DNA from: Alphaproteobacteria bacterium
Lineage (GTDB): Bacteria; Pseudomonadota; Alphaproteobacteria; Rs-D84
NCBI GenBank assembly: GCA_009782725.1
Contig: WRIM01000050.1
Span: 1 to 5,056, forward strand
Direction of reading: 5' to 3'
Length of the DNA stretch: 5,056 bases
Made by a program: the position numbers and the translations under genes. Shown here one piece after another: positions 1 through 4,427 of this stretch. Every line of letters starts with the position of its first letter. The first letter of the stretch is position 1. Under the pieces are notes generated by a model. That model searched no databases. It saw only the letters and a program-made list of their open reading frames with translations, and was not told the origin of the DNA.

Positions 1-1
1 C

Positions 2-85
2 AAATTGCCAAAAACGCATATAATCCGCAAGACCCGCCGCGAAATCGCGCGCGTAAAAACCGCGATGAGCGCAAGCAAGAAATAA
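2..85 (+). CDS. rpmC: 50S ribosomal protein L29, C-terminal part (5' end outside window)
   Basis: Reading from base 2 gives 27 codons ending in TAA at 83-85, with the C-terminal residues [19 protein letters not shown]. The RxxRRxIARxKT pattern is the second helix of L29, a small two-helix protein of the large subunit near the tunnel exit, where it contributes to the docking site for SRP and trigger factor (family knowledge). Its place directly before rpsQ is the standard order rpmC-rpsQ-rplN. The N-terminal half lies left of the window, so length and start cannot be judged. The stop overlaps the rpsQ SD region (AAGGA at 84-88), so the two genes are tightly packed. The fragment is short, but context and motif agree. 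Confidence 0.88.
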   Translation, partial: KLPKTHIIRKTRREIARVKTAMSASKK

Positions 86-96
86 GGAAAGTTATT

Positions 97-363
97 ATGC
101 CAAGACGTATACTGCAAGGAAATGTTGTAAGTACAAAAAACGACAAAACGGTCGTGGTTAACGTGGAACGCCGTTTCCGTCATCCTTTGTACGGCAAATT
201 CGTGAAACAGAATAAAAAGTACAAAGCTCACGACGAAGCCAACGAATACAAAGTCGGCGAGATTGTCGCAATCGAAGAAAATCGCCCGATTTCCAAGACC
301 AAAACTTGGGTAGTCAAAGGTCGCGTGGGCGCCGCCAAAGACACGAAAGTGGAAGTAGAATAA
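97..363 (+). CDS. rpsQ: 30S ribosomal protein S17
   Basis: This encodes an 88-aa protein, close to the usual 80-90 aa. S17 is a primary 16S rRNA-binding protein of the small subunit with an OB-fold (family knowledge). Visible hallmarks are the N-terminal [19 protein letters not shown] strand (3-21), [24 protein letters not shown] (24-47, loop and strand core), and [19 protein letters not shown] (53-71), which matches the family signature G-D/E-x-V-x-I-x-E-x-R-P-x-S-K-T-K. The final 17 or so residues are a charged tail longer than in E. coli. ATG at 97 follows AAGGAAA (84-90) at normal spacing, and the leader AAAGTTATTATG (88-99) recurs before other genes here. rpmC lies 11 bases upstream and rplN 14 bases downstream. 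Confidence 0.97.
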   Translation: MPRRILQGNVVSTKNDKTVVVNVERRFRHPLYGKFVKQNKKYKAHDEANEYKVGEIVAIEENRPISKTKTWVVKGRVGAAKDTKVEVE

Positions 364-377
364 TATAAGGCAAAGTT

Positions 378-752
378 ATGATACAAGTAGAAACAATATT
401 GAATGTCGCAGACAATTCCGGCGCGAAAAAGGCCATGTGCATCAAAGTGCTTGGCGGGTCGCATCGCCGCTATGCAGGGATCGGCGATAAAATCGTCGTG
501 GCAATCAAAGATGCGATTCCGCGCGGAAAAATCCAAAAAGGAACGGTTCAGCGCGCAATCATCGTGCGGACGAAATTCCCGGTCAAACGCGCCGACGGCT
601 CTATCATCCGCTTTGACGACAATGCGGTCGTGATTATAAACAAAAACAATATGGAACCGATCGGAACCCGCATATTTGGGCCGGTCGCGCGCGAGGTTCG
701 CCGCAAATACGATGTGCAGAAAATCGTATCGCTGGCTCCGGAAGTACTCTAA
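378..752 (+). CDS. rplN: 50S ribosomal protein L14
   Basis: This encodes a 124-aa protein; the family is usually about 122 aa, and the extra residues fall in the [10 protein letters not shown] loop near 88-96. L14 binds 23S rRNA at the subunit interface, contacts L19 and forms bridges to 16S rRNA; it is also the target of the silencing factor RsfS (family knowledge). Visible motifs are [18 protein letters not shown] (10-27), [20 protein letters not shown] (36-55), the [15 protein letters not shown] strand region (74-88), [14 protein letters not shown] (93-106) and the C-terminal SLAPEVL, common in Alphaproteobacteria. The start is supported by AAGG at 367-370 and the leader AAAGTTATG (372-380). 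The stop codon at 750-752 lies inside the left arm of a hairpin. Confidence 0.98.
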   Translation: MIQVETILNVADNSGAKKAMCIKVLGGSHRRYAGIGDKIVVAIKDAIPRGKIQKGTVQRAIIVRTKFPVKRADGSIIRFDDNAVVIINKNNMEPIGTRIFGPVAREVRRKYDVQKIVSLAPEVL

Positions 753-772
753 AATTGCATCGCAATTTTAGA
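748..772 (+). repeat. Perfect inverted repeat (hairpin) spanning the rplN stop codon
   Basis: TCTAAAATTGC (748-758) and GCAATTTTAGA (762-772) are perfectly complementary around the 3-nt loop ATC, giving an 11-bp stem that includes the rplN TAA. It is AT-rich, and no T-run follows the right arm, so it does not look like an intrinsic terminator. It could protect an mRNA end, or be a small repeat element joined to the heptamer array that follows. The function is not known. Confidence 0.7.
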
Positions 773-774
773 AT

Positions 775-802
775 GAGCAATTAGCAAATAGCAAAGAGCA
801 AG
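775..802 (+). repeat. Tandem heptamer array (4 units, consensus KAGCAAN) before rplX
   Basis: Four consecutive 7-base units are visible: GAGCAAT (775-781), TAGCAAA (782-788), TAGCAAA (789-795) and GAGCAAG (796-802), all sharing AGCAA. The array fills most of the rplN-rplX spacer and ends 4 bases before the rplX start, where a normal SD would sit. The period matches the 7-base arrays between rplE and rpsN, although the unit differs. Short heptanucleotide repeats are known in some bacterial genomes, for example cyanobacterial STRR; I do not claim homology. Confidence 0.75.
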
Positions 803-806
803 AAAG

Positions 807-1109
807 ATGAAAATTAAAAAAGGTGACGAAGTAGTCGTTATTTCTGGAAAATACAAAGGCGTCAAGGGCAAGGTATTGGAAGCGCGTCCGACCGAATCTC
901 GCGTTGTTGTCGCCGGCGTCAACCGGACAAAGCGCCATATCAAACCGACCCAAGAAAAGCCGGGACACATAATCGACTTAGAGGGTGCGATTCATGTTTC
1001 CAACGTGGCGATAATCGATCCGAAATCCAAAAAGCCGACGCGCGTCGGTTATAAGATTGCGGGCGACAAGAAAGTTCGCATTGCGAAAAAATCGGGAACA
1101 GAGATTTGA
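807..1109 (+). CDS. rplX: 50S ribosomal protein L24
   Basis: This encodes a 100-aa protein, the usual length for bacterial L24 (about 100-105). L24 is an assembly initiator that binds the 5' region of 23S rRNA and sits near the peptide exit tunnel (family knowledge). A KOW domain is clear at the N terminus: KKGDEVVVISGKYKGVKGKV (4-23). It is followed by VAGVNRTKRHIKP (35-47), the conserved EGAIHVSNVAIIDP (59-72) and KKPTRVGYKI (75-84). ATG at 807 sits directly after GCAAGAAAG, so no proper AGGAG-type SD is present at normal distance, unlike most genes here. The TGA stop (1107-1109) overlaps the ATG of the next small ORF in an ATGA arrangement. Length and alignment support this start. Confidence 0.97.
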   Translation: MKIKKGDEVVVISGKYKGVKGKVLEARPTESRVVVAGVNRTKRHIKPTQEKPGHIIDLEGAIHVSNVAIIDPKSKKPTRVGYKIAGDKKVRIAKKSGTEI

Positions 1110-1273
1110 TGAAGACTTTTAATTTCGGCTATGTCGCTGAGAATATTTGCTGGCTTTTGGGAGAGACATGGGCGGCAACGAAAAAAGGCGAATCACCGAT
1201 AAGGGCTTACGAGAGGGCGTATAAGGAATTAGTTGTCGAGATTGAAGATTTTTTAAACAAACGGGTTAAATAG
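1109..1273 (+). CDS. Hypothetical 54-aa protein, translationally coupled to rplX
   Basis: The ORF starts with ATG at 1109-1111, overlapping the rplX TGA by one base, and ends at TAG 1271-1273. The product begins [20 protein letters not shown] and ends [10 protein letters not shown] do not recognise it. It is soluble-looking, with two likely helices: about 8-24 (two Trp, amphipathic) and about 29-52 (alternating charged and hydrophobic residues), separated by KKGES; a small helical hairpin is plausible. There is no signal peptide or membrane segment. Standard spc operons have no gene here. Codon use differs from its neighbours: AGG occurs twice and GC is about 41% by hand count, lower than the roughly 54% I count in parts of rplR. 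An intact frame plus an ATGA overlap with a highly expressed gene suggests real translation. Chance cannot be excluded for 54 codons. Confidence 0.62.
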   Translation: MKTFNFGYVAENICWLLGETWAATKKGESPIRAYERAYKELVVEIEDFLNKRVK

Positions 1274-1282
1274 AATTCCAAC

Positions 1283-1302
1283 GCATCCGCTGTTACGGAT
1301 GC
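1283..1302 (+). promoter_or_regulatory. Hairpin in the rplE leader
   Basis: GCATCCG (1283-1289) and CGGATGC (1296-1302) form a perfect 7-bp stem with the 6-nt loop CTGTTA. It lies 27 bases before the rplE ATG and is followed by an A-rich SD region, not a T-run, so it is not an intrinsic terminator. In E. coli, S8 represses spc operon translation by binding an mRNA structure at the start of the L5 gene, so the position is suggestive. The stem lacks the bulged bases expected of an S8 target, so the role is only an inference. Confidence 0.5.
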
Positions 1303-1316
1303 ACAATAAAGGAAAA

Positions 1317-1332
1317 AAAGGTATTAAAAATG
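1317..1332 (+). promoter_or_regulatory. rplE SD and leader motif
   Basis: AAAGGTATTAAAAATG holds the SD-like AAAGG (1317-1321) 8 bases before the rplE start codon. The rpsE leader at 3841-3856 differs at one base (AAAGGTATTATAAATG), and 1915-1929 matches the first 15 bases with one difference. It fixes the L5 start. Confidence 0.75.
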
Positions 1333-1875
1333 CAAAGCAGATTGCGCGAAATTTATGAAAAGAAAGTTGTGCCGGAATTAAAGAAAGAATTCGGGCTGAC
1401 CAATGATATGGCGGTGCCGAAACTGTCCAAAATCGTGTTGAACATGGGCGTCGGCGAAGCGGTCGCGGACAAGAAAAAGCTTGACTCTGCGGTGGCCGAC
1501 ATGACGCTTATCTCGGCGCAAAAACCCGTCGTGACCAAGGCGAAAAAGTCGATCGCTACGTACCGTCTGCGCGAAGGCCAAAACATAGGATGCAAAGTCA
1601 CATTGCGCGGCAAACGCATGTATGATTTCTTAGACCGTCTTATCACAATCGCTTTGCCGCGAATCAAAGACTTTCACGGGCTTTCCAAATCCAAATTCGA
1701 CGGCCGGGGAAATTACGCGTTCGGTATCCGCGAGCATCTTATATTCCCGGAAATCTCGATTGAAAAGATTGATTCCATTATTGGAATGGATATCGTAATC
1801 GCAACAACTGCAAAGACTGACGACGAAGCGCGGGCACTATTAACGAAACTTGGGTTACCGTTGGTGTTGAAATAA
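1330..1875 (+). CDS. rplE: 50S ribosomal protein L5
   Basis: This encodes a 181-aa protein (E. coli L5 is 179 aa). L5 binds 5S rRNA with L18 in the central protuberance and contacts P-site tRNA (family knowledge). Recognisable blocks are the start [14 protein letters not shown] (9-22), [11 protein letters not shown] (34-44), the 5S-binding region [20 protein letters not shown] (64-83), [19 protein letters not shown] (86-104), RIKDFHGL (111-118), [20 protein letters not shown] (123-142) and the signature [20 protein letters not shown] (152-171). It is complete with no frameshift. The start has a good SD (AAAGG, 1317-1321). It is separated from rplX by the 54-aa ORF and a hairpin, and followed by an unusual 142-base repeat spacer. 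Confidence 0.98.
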   Translation: MQSRLREIYEKKVVPELKKEFGLTNDMAVPKLSKIVLNMGVGEAVADKKKLDSAVADMTLISAQKPVVTKAKKSIATYRLREGQNIGCKVTLRGKRMYDFLDRLITIALPRIKDFHGLSKSKFDGRGNYAFGIREHLIFPEISIEKIDSIIGMDIVIATTAKTDDEARALLTKLGLPLVLK

Positions 1876-1876
1876 A

Positions 1877-1904
1877 CTAACAACTAACAGCTAACAACTA
1901 ACAA
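1877..1904 (+). repeat. Left heptamer array (4 x CTAACAA-type)
   Basis: Units are CTAACAA (1877-1883), CTAACAG (1884-1890), CTAACAA (1891-1897) and CTAACAA (1898-1904). The array starts 2 bases after the rplE stop. It is the inverse of the array at 1965-1996 and would pair with it in RNA. Confidence 0.85.
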
Positions 1905-1929
1905 CTGGATGCTGAAAGTTATTAAAAAT

Positions 1930-1971
1930 AAGGATACGAATTAATTAATGATTACAATTTTCAGTTATTAG
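1930..1971 (+). other. Possible 7-codon upstream ORF in the inverted-repeat core
   Basis: AAGGA (1930-1934) precedes ATG at 1948-1950 by 13 bases, longer than ideal. The frame reads M-I-T-I-F-S-Y and stops at TAG 1969-1971, inside the right heptamer arm. Ribosomes here would disturb the hairpin upstream of rpsN. It is tiny and may be chance. Confidence 0.2.
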
Positions 1972-1996
1972 CTGTTAGTTGTTAGTTGTTAGTTAG
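1965..1996 (+). repeat. Right heptamer array (TTGTTAG-type, inverse of the left)
   Basis: Units are TTATTAG (1965-1971), CTGTTAG (1972-1978), TTGTTAG (1979-1985), TTGTTAG (1986-1992) and a partial TTAG (1993-1996). A short direct repeat GAGCGAA (1996-2002 and 2009-2015) follows, filling the place where the rpsN SD would be expected. Confidence 0.85.
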
Positions 1997-2017
1997 AGCG
2001 AACAAAGTGAGCGAAAC

Positions 2018-2314
2018 ATGGCAAAACTGGCATTAAGAAATAAACAAGATCGGCGCGTGAAATTGGTAAAGAAATACGCCGCGAAATACGACGCGGTGAA
2101 AATCAAAAAAACCGACACGCCCGAAGTGCGCATGGAAAAAATGAAGGCGGCGGCCGAATTGCCGCGCAACGCGAACAAAACGCGCCTTCATAACCGCTGT
2201 GCAATTACGGGACGCGCGCGCGGATTCTCGCGCATGTTCGGACTTTGCCGCCAACAGGTGCGCACGCTCGCATCCGAAGGCAAATTGCCAGGGGTTAGAA
2301 AATCCAGCTGGTAA
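2018..2314 (+). CDS. rpsN: 30S ribosomal protein S14, long zinc-free form
   Basis: This encodes a 98-aa protein, near the about 101 aa of the long bacterial form. S14 binds the 3' major domain of 16S rRNA in the 30S head (family knowledge). The signature RLHNRCAITGRARGF (56-70) is followed by SRMFGLCRQQVRTLASEGKLPG (71-92) and the C-terminal KSSW. Only two Cys are present (61 and 77), so it lacks the four-Cys zinc ribbon of the short form. MAK at the N terminus and ELPRN (47-51) are typical. The start is secure: an in-frame TAG at 1994-1996 leaves no earlier start. The upstream sequence AAAGTGAGCGAAAC has no clear SD, which is odd for a ribosomal gene. It is flanked upstream by the inverted heptamer element and downstream, 35 bases away, by rpsH. 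Confidence 0.97.
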   Translation: MAKLALRNKQDRRVKLVKKYAAKYDAVKIKKTDTPEVRMEKMKAAAELPRNANKTRLHNRCAITGRARGFSRMFGLCRQQVRTLASEGKLPGVRKSSW

Positions 2315-2349
2315 ACCAAGAAAAAGAATACTGAGAAAGAGGTATCATT

Positions 2350-2748
2350 ATGTCATTTACACATCCGATCGGAGATATGCTGACCAGAATACGCAACGGC
2401 CAAAACGCGGGTAAAGAATCTGTGCGCGTGCCGGCAAGCCGCTTGAAAGAAGCGGTACTTGCCGTCTTGAAAGAAGAAGGCTATATCAAAGATTTCCGCC
2501 GCGAAGAAATCTCTAAGGGTCGTGGAGAATTAATCGTCGAATTGAAATACGTCGGCGGCGACGGCGCAATCCAAGAAATATCGGTCATATCAAAACCGGG
2601 CCGCCGCATGTATTCGGGCGTTGAAAAAATGCCGCGCGTTATGAACGGGCTTGGGATTTCCGTTGTGTCGACCCCGCTTGGCGTCATGACCGACCACAAA
2701 GCGCGGATTCAAAACGTCGGCGGCGAAGTACTTTGTCGCGTAGTATAG
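2350..2748 (+). CDS. rpsH: 30S ribosomal protein S8
   Basis: This encodes a 132-aa protein (the family is about 130 aa). S8 is a primary binder of 16S rRNA helix 21 and, in E. coli, the translational repressor of this operon (family knowledge). The N-terminal block is HPIGDMLTRIRNGQNAGKESV (5-25). The helix KEAVLAVLKEEGYIKDF (33-49) follows, then SKPGRRMYSG (81-90), and the C-terminal RNA-binding signature STPLGVMTDHKAR (107-119) with GGEVLC (124-129). ATG at 2350 has a strong SD, AAAGAGGT (2336-2343), at proper spacing. It ends in TAG, the only TAG among the conserved genes seen here. rplF starts 15 bases downstream. Confidence 0.98.
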   Translation: MSFTHPIGDMLTRIRNGQNAGKESVRVPASRLKEAVLAVLKEEGYIKDFRREEISKGRGELIVELKYVGGDGAIQEISVISKPGRRMYSGVEKMPRVMNGLGISVVSTPLGVMTDHKARIQNVGGEVLCRVV

Positions 2749-2763
2749 TTTTAGGAGCAAATT

Positions 2764-3315
2764 ATGTCCAGAGCAGGTAAATATCCAATCGAAATCAAAG
2801 CCGGCGTCACCGCCGAAATGACCGCGACTGCATTGAATATCAAAGGGCCCAAAGGCTCGTTGTCGGTGCGTCTTGATACTAAAAACGCGCCGTTGGTCGT
2901 TGTCAAAATCGAAGGCGCGCAAATCACGGTCACGCCCAAAGATGCGGACGACAAAGCGTCGCGCGCAATGTGGGGCACAATGGCAAGAAATATAAAGCAA
3001 GCGATGGACGGCGTCACGGTCGGTTTTGAAAAAGCAATGGGAATGAAGGGCGTCGGATTCAAAGCAGCGGTCAAGGGCAAAGATTTGGTCTTGGTTGCGG
3101 GTTATTCGCATGACGTTGTTATGCCGATCCCCGAAGGTTTGACTGTCGAAATCGGCGCAACACCCACAGAATTCGTAATCAAAGGAATCGACAAGAATAT
3201 GGTCGGCCAATTCGCGGACAAGGTTCGCAAAGTTCGCAAACCGGAACCGTATAAGGGTAAGGGCATATTCTATAAAAATGAGAAAATCCGTCGCAAGGAA
3301 GGCAAGAAGAAGTAA
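2764..3315 (+). CDS. rplF: 50S ribosomal protein L6
   Basis: This encodes a 183-aa protein, slightly longer than the usual 175-178 because of a basic tail (171-183, rich in K and R). L6 sits at the base of the L7/L12 stalk near the sarcin-ricin loop (family knowledge). Two repeated alpha/beta domains are visible: 1 to about 82 (KYPIEIKAGVTAEM near the start, LNIKGPKGSLSV 24-35) and about 83-170 (GVGFKAAVKGKDLVLVAGYS 96-115, with GYSH 113-116). The signature PEPYKGKGIFY is at 160-170. A strong SD, AGGAG (2753-2757), precedes the ATG. A tandem 9-base duplication, GTTCGCAAA (3223-3240), encodes VRKVRK without changing family length. The TAA overlaps the ATG of a small membrane-protein ORF (TAATG). 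Confidence 0.97.
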   Translation: MSRAGKYPIEIKAGVTAEMTATALNIKGPKGSLSVRLDTKNAPLVVVKIEGAQITVTPKDADDKASRAMWGTMARNIKQAMDGVTVGFEKAMGMKGVGFKAAVKGKDLVLVAGYSHDVVMPIPEGLTVEIGATPTEFVIKGIDKNMVGQFADKVRKVRKPEPYKGKGIFYKNEKIRRKEGKKK

Positions 3316-3464
3316 TGAATATCATAAACGAAATATGGGCTAATTATTCGCTGATAGATAAACTTGTGCTGATTGCTATCTTGGGCGGAATAGTATATGC
3401 GATAAACAGTTTCGTATGCGATTGGAAAAACCGGAAATACAGAAAAATAGAAAAAACGAAATAA
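3315..3464 (+). CDS. Hypothetical 49-aa single-pass membrane protein, coupled to rplF
   Basis: ATG at 3315-3317 shares its A with the rplF TAA; the stop is TAA 3462-3464. An SD-like AAGGAAGG (3295-3302) lies within the end of rplF, 12 bases upstream. The product starts MNIINEIWANYSLIDK, followed by a hydrophobic span at about 17-34 (LVLIAILGGIVYAINSFV) and a strongly basic tail (38-49, seven Lys or Arg). By the positive-inside rule the tail should be cytoplasmic and the N terminus outside. I do not recognise the family, and standard spc operons have no gene here. Codon use is unlike its neighbours: six of nine Ile codons are ATA, and GC is about 33% by hand count. An intact frame, stop-start coupling and a clear membrane segment argue for a real protein; function is unknown. 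Confidence 0.65.
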   Translation: MNIINEIWANYSLIDKLVLIAILGGIVYAINSFVCDWKNRKYRKIEKTK

Positions 3465-3473
3465 GGGAAAAAG

Positions 3474-3833
3474 ATGTTAAAACATTTGACTACATCGGAA
3501 CGTCGCAAGTTAAGCACCCGCGGCGCGTTGAAAAGAAAAAATTTGGCCGCGGAAAAAATCCGCCTTTGCGTGTGCCGCAGCGGCGCGCATATCGAAATCC
3601 AAGCGATTGACGATGTCAAAGGCGTGACATTGTGCGCTGCTTCATCCAAAGAAAAAGGATTCGCGGGCAAAGGGTACAATATGGCCGGCGCCGAGCTGGT
3701 CGGAAAGAATTTCGCGGAACGCGCGAAAAAAGCGAAATTGGGCGCCGTGTATTTCGATCGCGGCGGATATAAATATCACGGTCGCGTGAAAGCATTGGCG
3801 GACGCTATACGCGCCGGCGGAATAGATTTCTAA
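3474..3833 (+). CDS. rplR: 50S ribosomal protein L18
   Basis: This encodes a 119-aa protein (usual length about 117-120). L18 binds 5S rRNA together with L5 in the central protuberance (family knowledge). It begins with the basic stretch SERRKLSTRGALKRK (8-22), followed by LCVCRSGAHIEIQAIDD (31-47), which matches L18 RL-V-RSxxHIxxQxIDD, and by the C-terminal signature VYFDRGGYKYHGRVKALADAI (92-112) and AGGIDF at the end. ATG at 3474 has AAGGG (3463-3467) at normal spacing, overlapping the stop of the 49-aa ORF. An alternative upstream start in another frame (3416) is out of frame and lacks L18 features. The downstream gap to rpsE is 20 bases. Confidence 0.97.
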   Translation: MLKHLTTSERRKLSTRGALKRKNLAAEKIRLCVCRSGAHIEIQAIDDVKGVTLCAASSKEKGFAGKGYNMAGAELVGKNFAERAKKAKLGAVYFDRGGYKYHGRVKALADAIRAGGIDF

Positions 3834-3840
3834 AAGGAAC

Positions 3841-3856
3841 AAAGGTATTATAAATG
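3841..3856 (+). promoter_or_regulatory. rpsE SD and leader motif
   Basis: AAAGGTATTATAAATG places AAAGG (3841-3845) 8 bases before the rpsE ATG. It differs from the rplE leader (1317-1332) at one base. A second purine stretch, AAAAGGAA, lies just upstream at 3832-3839. Confidence 0.7.
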
Positions 3857-4411
3857 GCAAGAATGGATAACAAAAATTTACAAGCGGCGGACATGGGCAT
3901 AGTGGACAAGTTGGTGTCGATTAACCGCGTGTCTAAAACCGTCAAAGGCGGACGCAATATGTCTTTCAGCGCGCTTGTCGTCGTCGGGGACAAAGCGGGT
4001 CGCGTCGGATTCGGCAAGGGTAAAGCATTGGAAGTCCAATCGGCCGTGCAAAAAGCGACAAAACAAGCCAAAGCGAACATGATACGCGTGCCATTGAAAG
4101 AAGGCCGCACAATTCACCACGATATCGAATCCAAATACGGTGCTGGAAAATTGGTTATTCGTTCGGCATCTGCGGGTACCGGAATTATCGCGGGCGGCGC
4201 ATTGCGCGCTGTGTTCGAATGCCTTGGCGTCCAAGACGTCGTTGCGAAATCCCAAGGTTCCAACAATCCGCACAACATGGTTCGCGCGGCGTTCGGCCCC
4301 TTTAAACGCATGAATTCGCCGAAATCGGTCGCGGCCCGCCGCGGCAAGCCGGTTGCGGAAATAATCGCATCCCGCGACGGCAAAGCTGTGACAACAGAAG
4401 TTGCAGAATAA
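3854..4411 (+). CDS. rpsE: 30S ribosomal protein S5
   Basis: This encodes a 185-aa protein; E. coli S5 is about 166 aa, and the extra length is an N-terminal lead and a C-terminal tail (about 151-185), common in Alphaproteobacteria. S5 sits at the mRNA entry and decoding side of the 30S, affects fidelity, and carries the spectinomycin-resistance loop (family knowledge). The N-terminal dsRBD-like domain shows [20 protein letters not shown] (26-45), with the KGGR loop intact, and [13 protein letters not shown] (49-61). The C-terminal domain shows [19 protein letters not shown] (104-122) and [18 protein letters not shown] (131-148). The SD is AAAGG (3841-3845). The next gene is rplO after only 16 bases; the expected rpmD is absent. 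Confidence 0.98.
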   Translation: MARMDNKNLQAADMGIVDKLVSINRVSKTVKGGRNMSFSALVVVGDKAGRVGFGKGKALEVQSAVQKATKQAKANMIRVPLKEGRTIHHDIESKYGAGKLVIRSASAGTGIIAGGALRAVFECLGVQDVVAKSQGSNNPHNMVRAAFGPFKRMNSPKSVAARRGKPVAEIIASRDGKAVTTEVAE

Positions 4412-4427
4412 AATAAGAGAGTAAGAC

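Larger units (their letters stand above)
1877..1996 (+). repeat. Large inverted-repeat spacer element between rplE and rpsN
   Basis: The two heptamer arrays face each other. The left arm 1877-1907 (ending ACAACTG) and the right arm 1962-1996 (starting CAGTTATTAG) are complementary over about 31 bases with a few mismatches. In another register, 1877-1899 pairs with 1963-1985 with a single mismatch. The AT-rich core of about 54 bases (1908-1961) would be the loop. No T-run follows, no target-site duplication is evident, and no transposase is nearby. Plausible roles are an RNase III processing or stability hairpin, a MITE- or REP-like insertion, or a recombination relic of heptamer expansion. 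None can be proven here. Confidence 0.7.

Noticed and set aside
748..772. Intrinsic terminator after rplN
   Set aside because: The stem is AT-rich and followed by GAATGAGC, not a T-run; termination here would cut the operon before essential genes.
1908..1961. Internal promoter in the AT-rich loop
   Set aside because: AT-rich hexamers occur, but no convincing -35/-10 pair at 16-18 base spacing is present.
1877..1996. CRISPR array or transposon with transposase
   Set aside because: The units are 7 bases with no spacers, and there is no transposase gene and no clear target-site duplication.
2590..3210. 206-codon open frame on the minus strand
   Set aside because: It lies antisense across rpsH and rplF; the product is rich in His, Phe, Cys and Arg with no recognisable motif, as expected from the complement of basic ribosomal genes.
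3223..3240. Tandem 9-base duplication GTTCGCAAA in rplF
   Set aside because: It encodes VRKVRK just before the PEPYKGKG signature, without changing the expected spacing in L6; likely codon coincidence.
3416..3610. 64-codon plus-strand frame overlapping the 49-aa ORF and rplR
   Set aside because: It is out of frame with L18, spans two better-supported genes, and has a low-complexity basic product.
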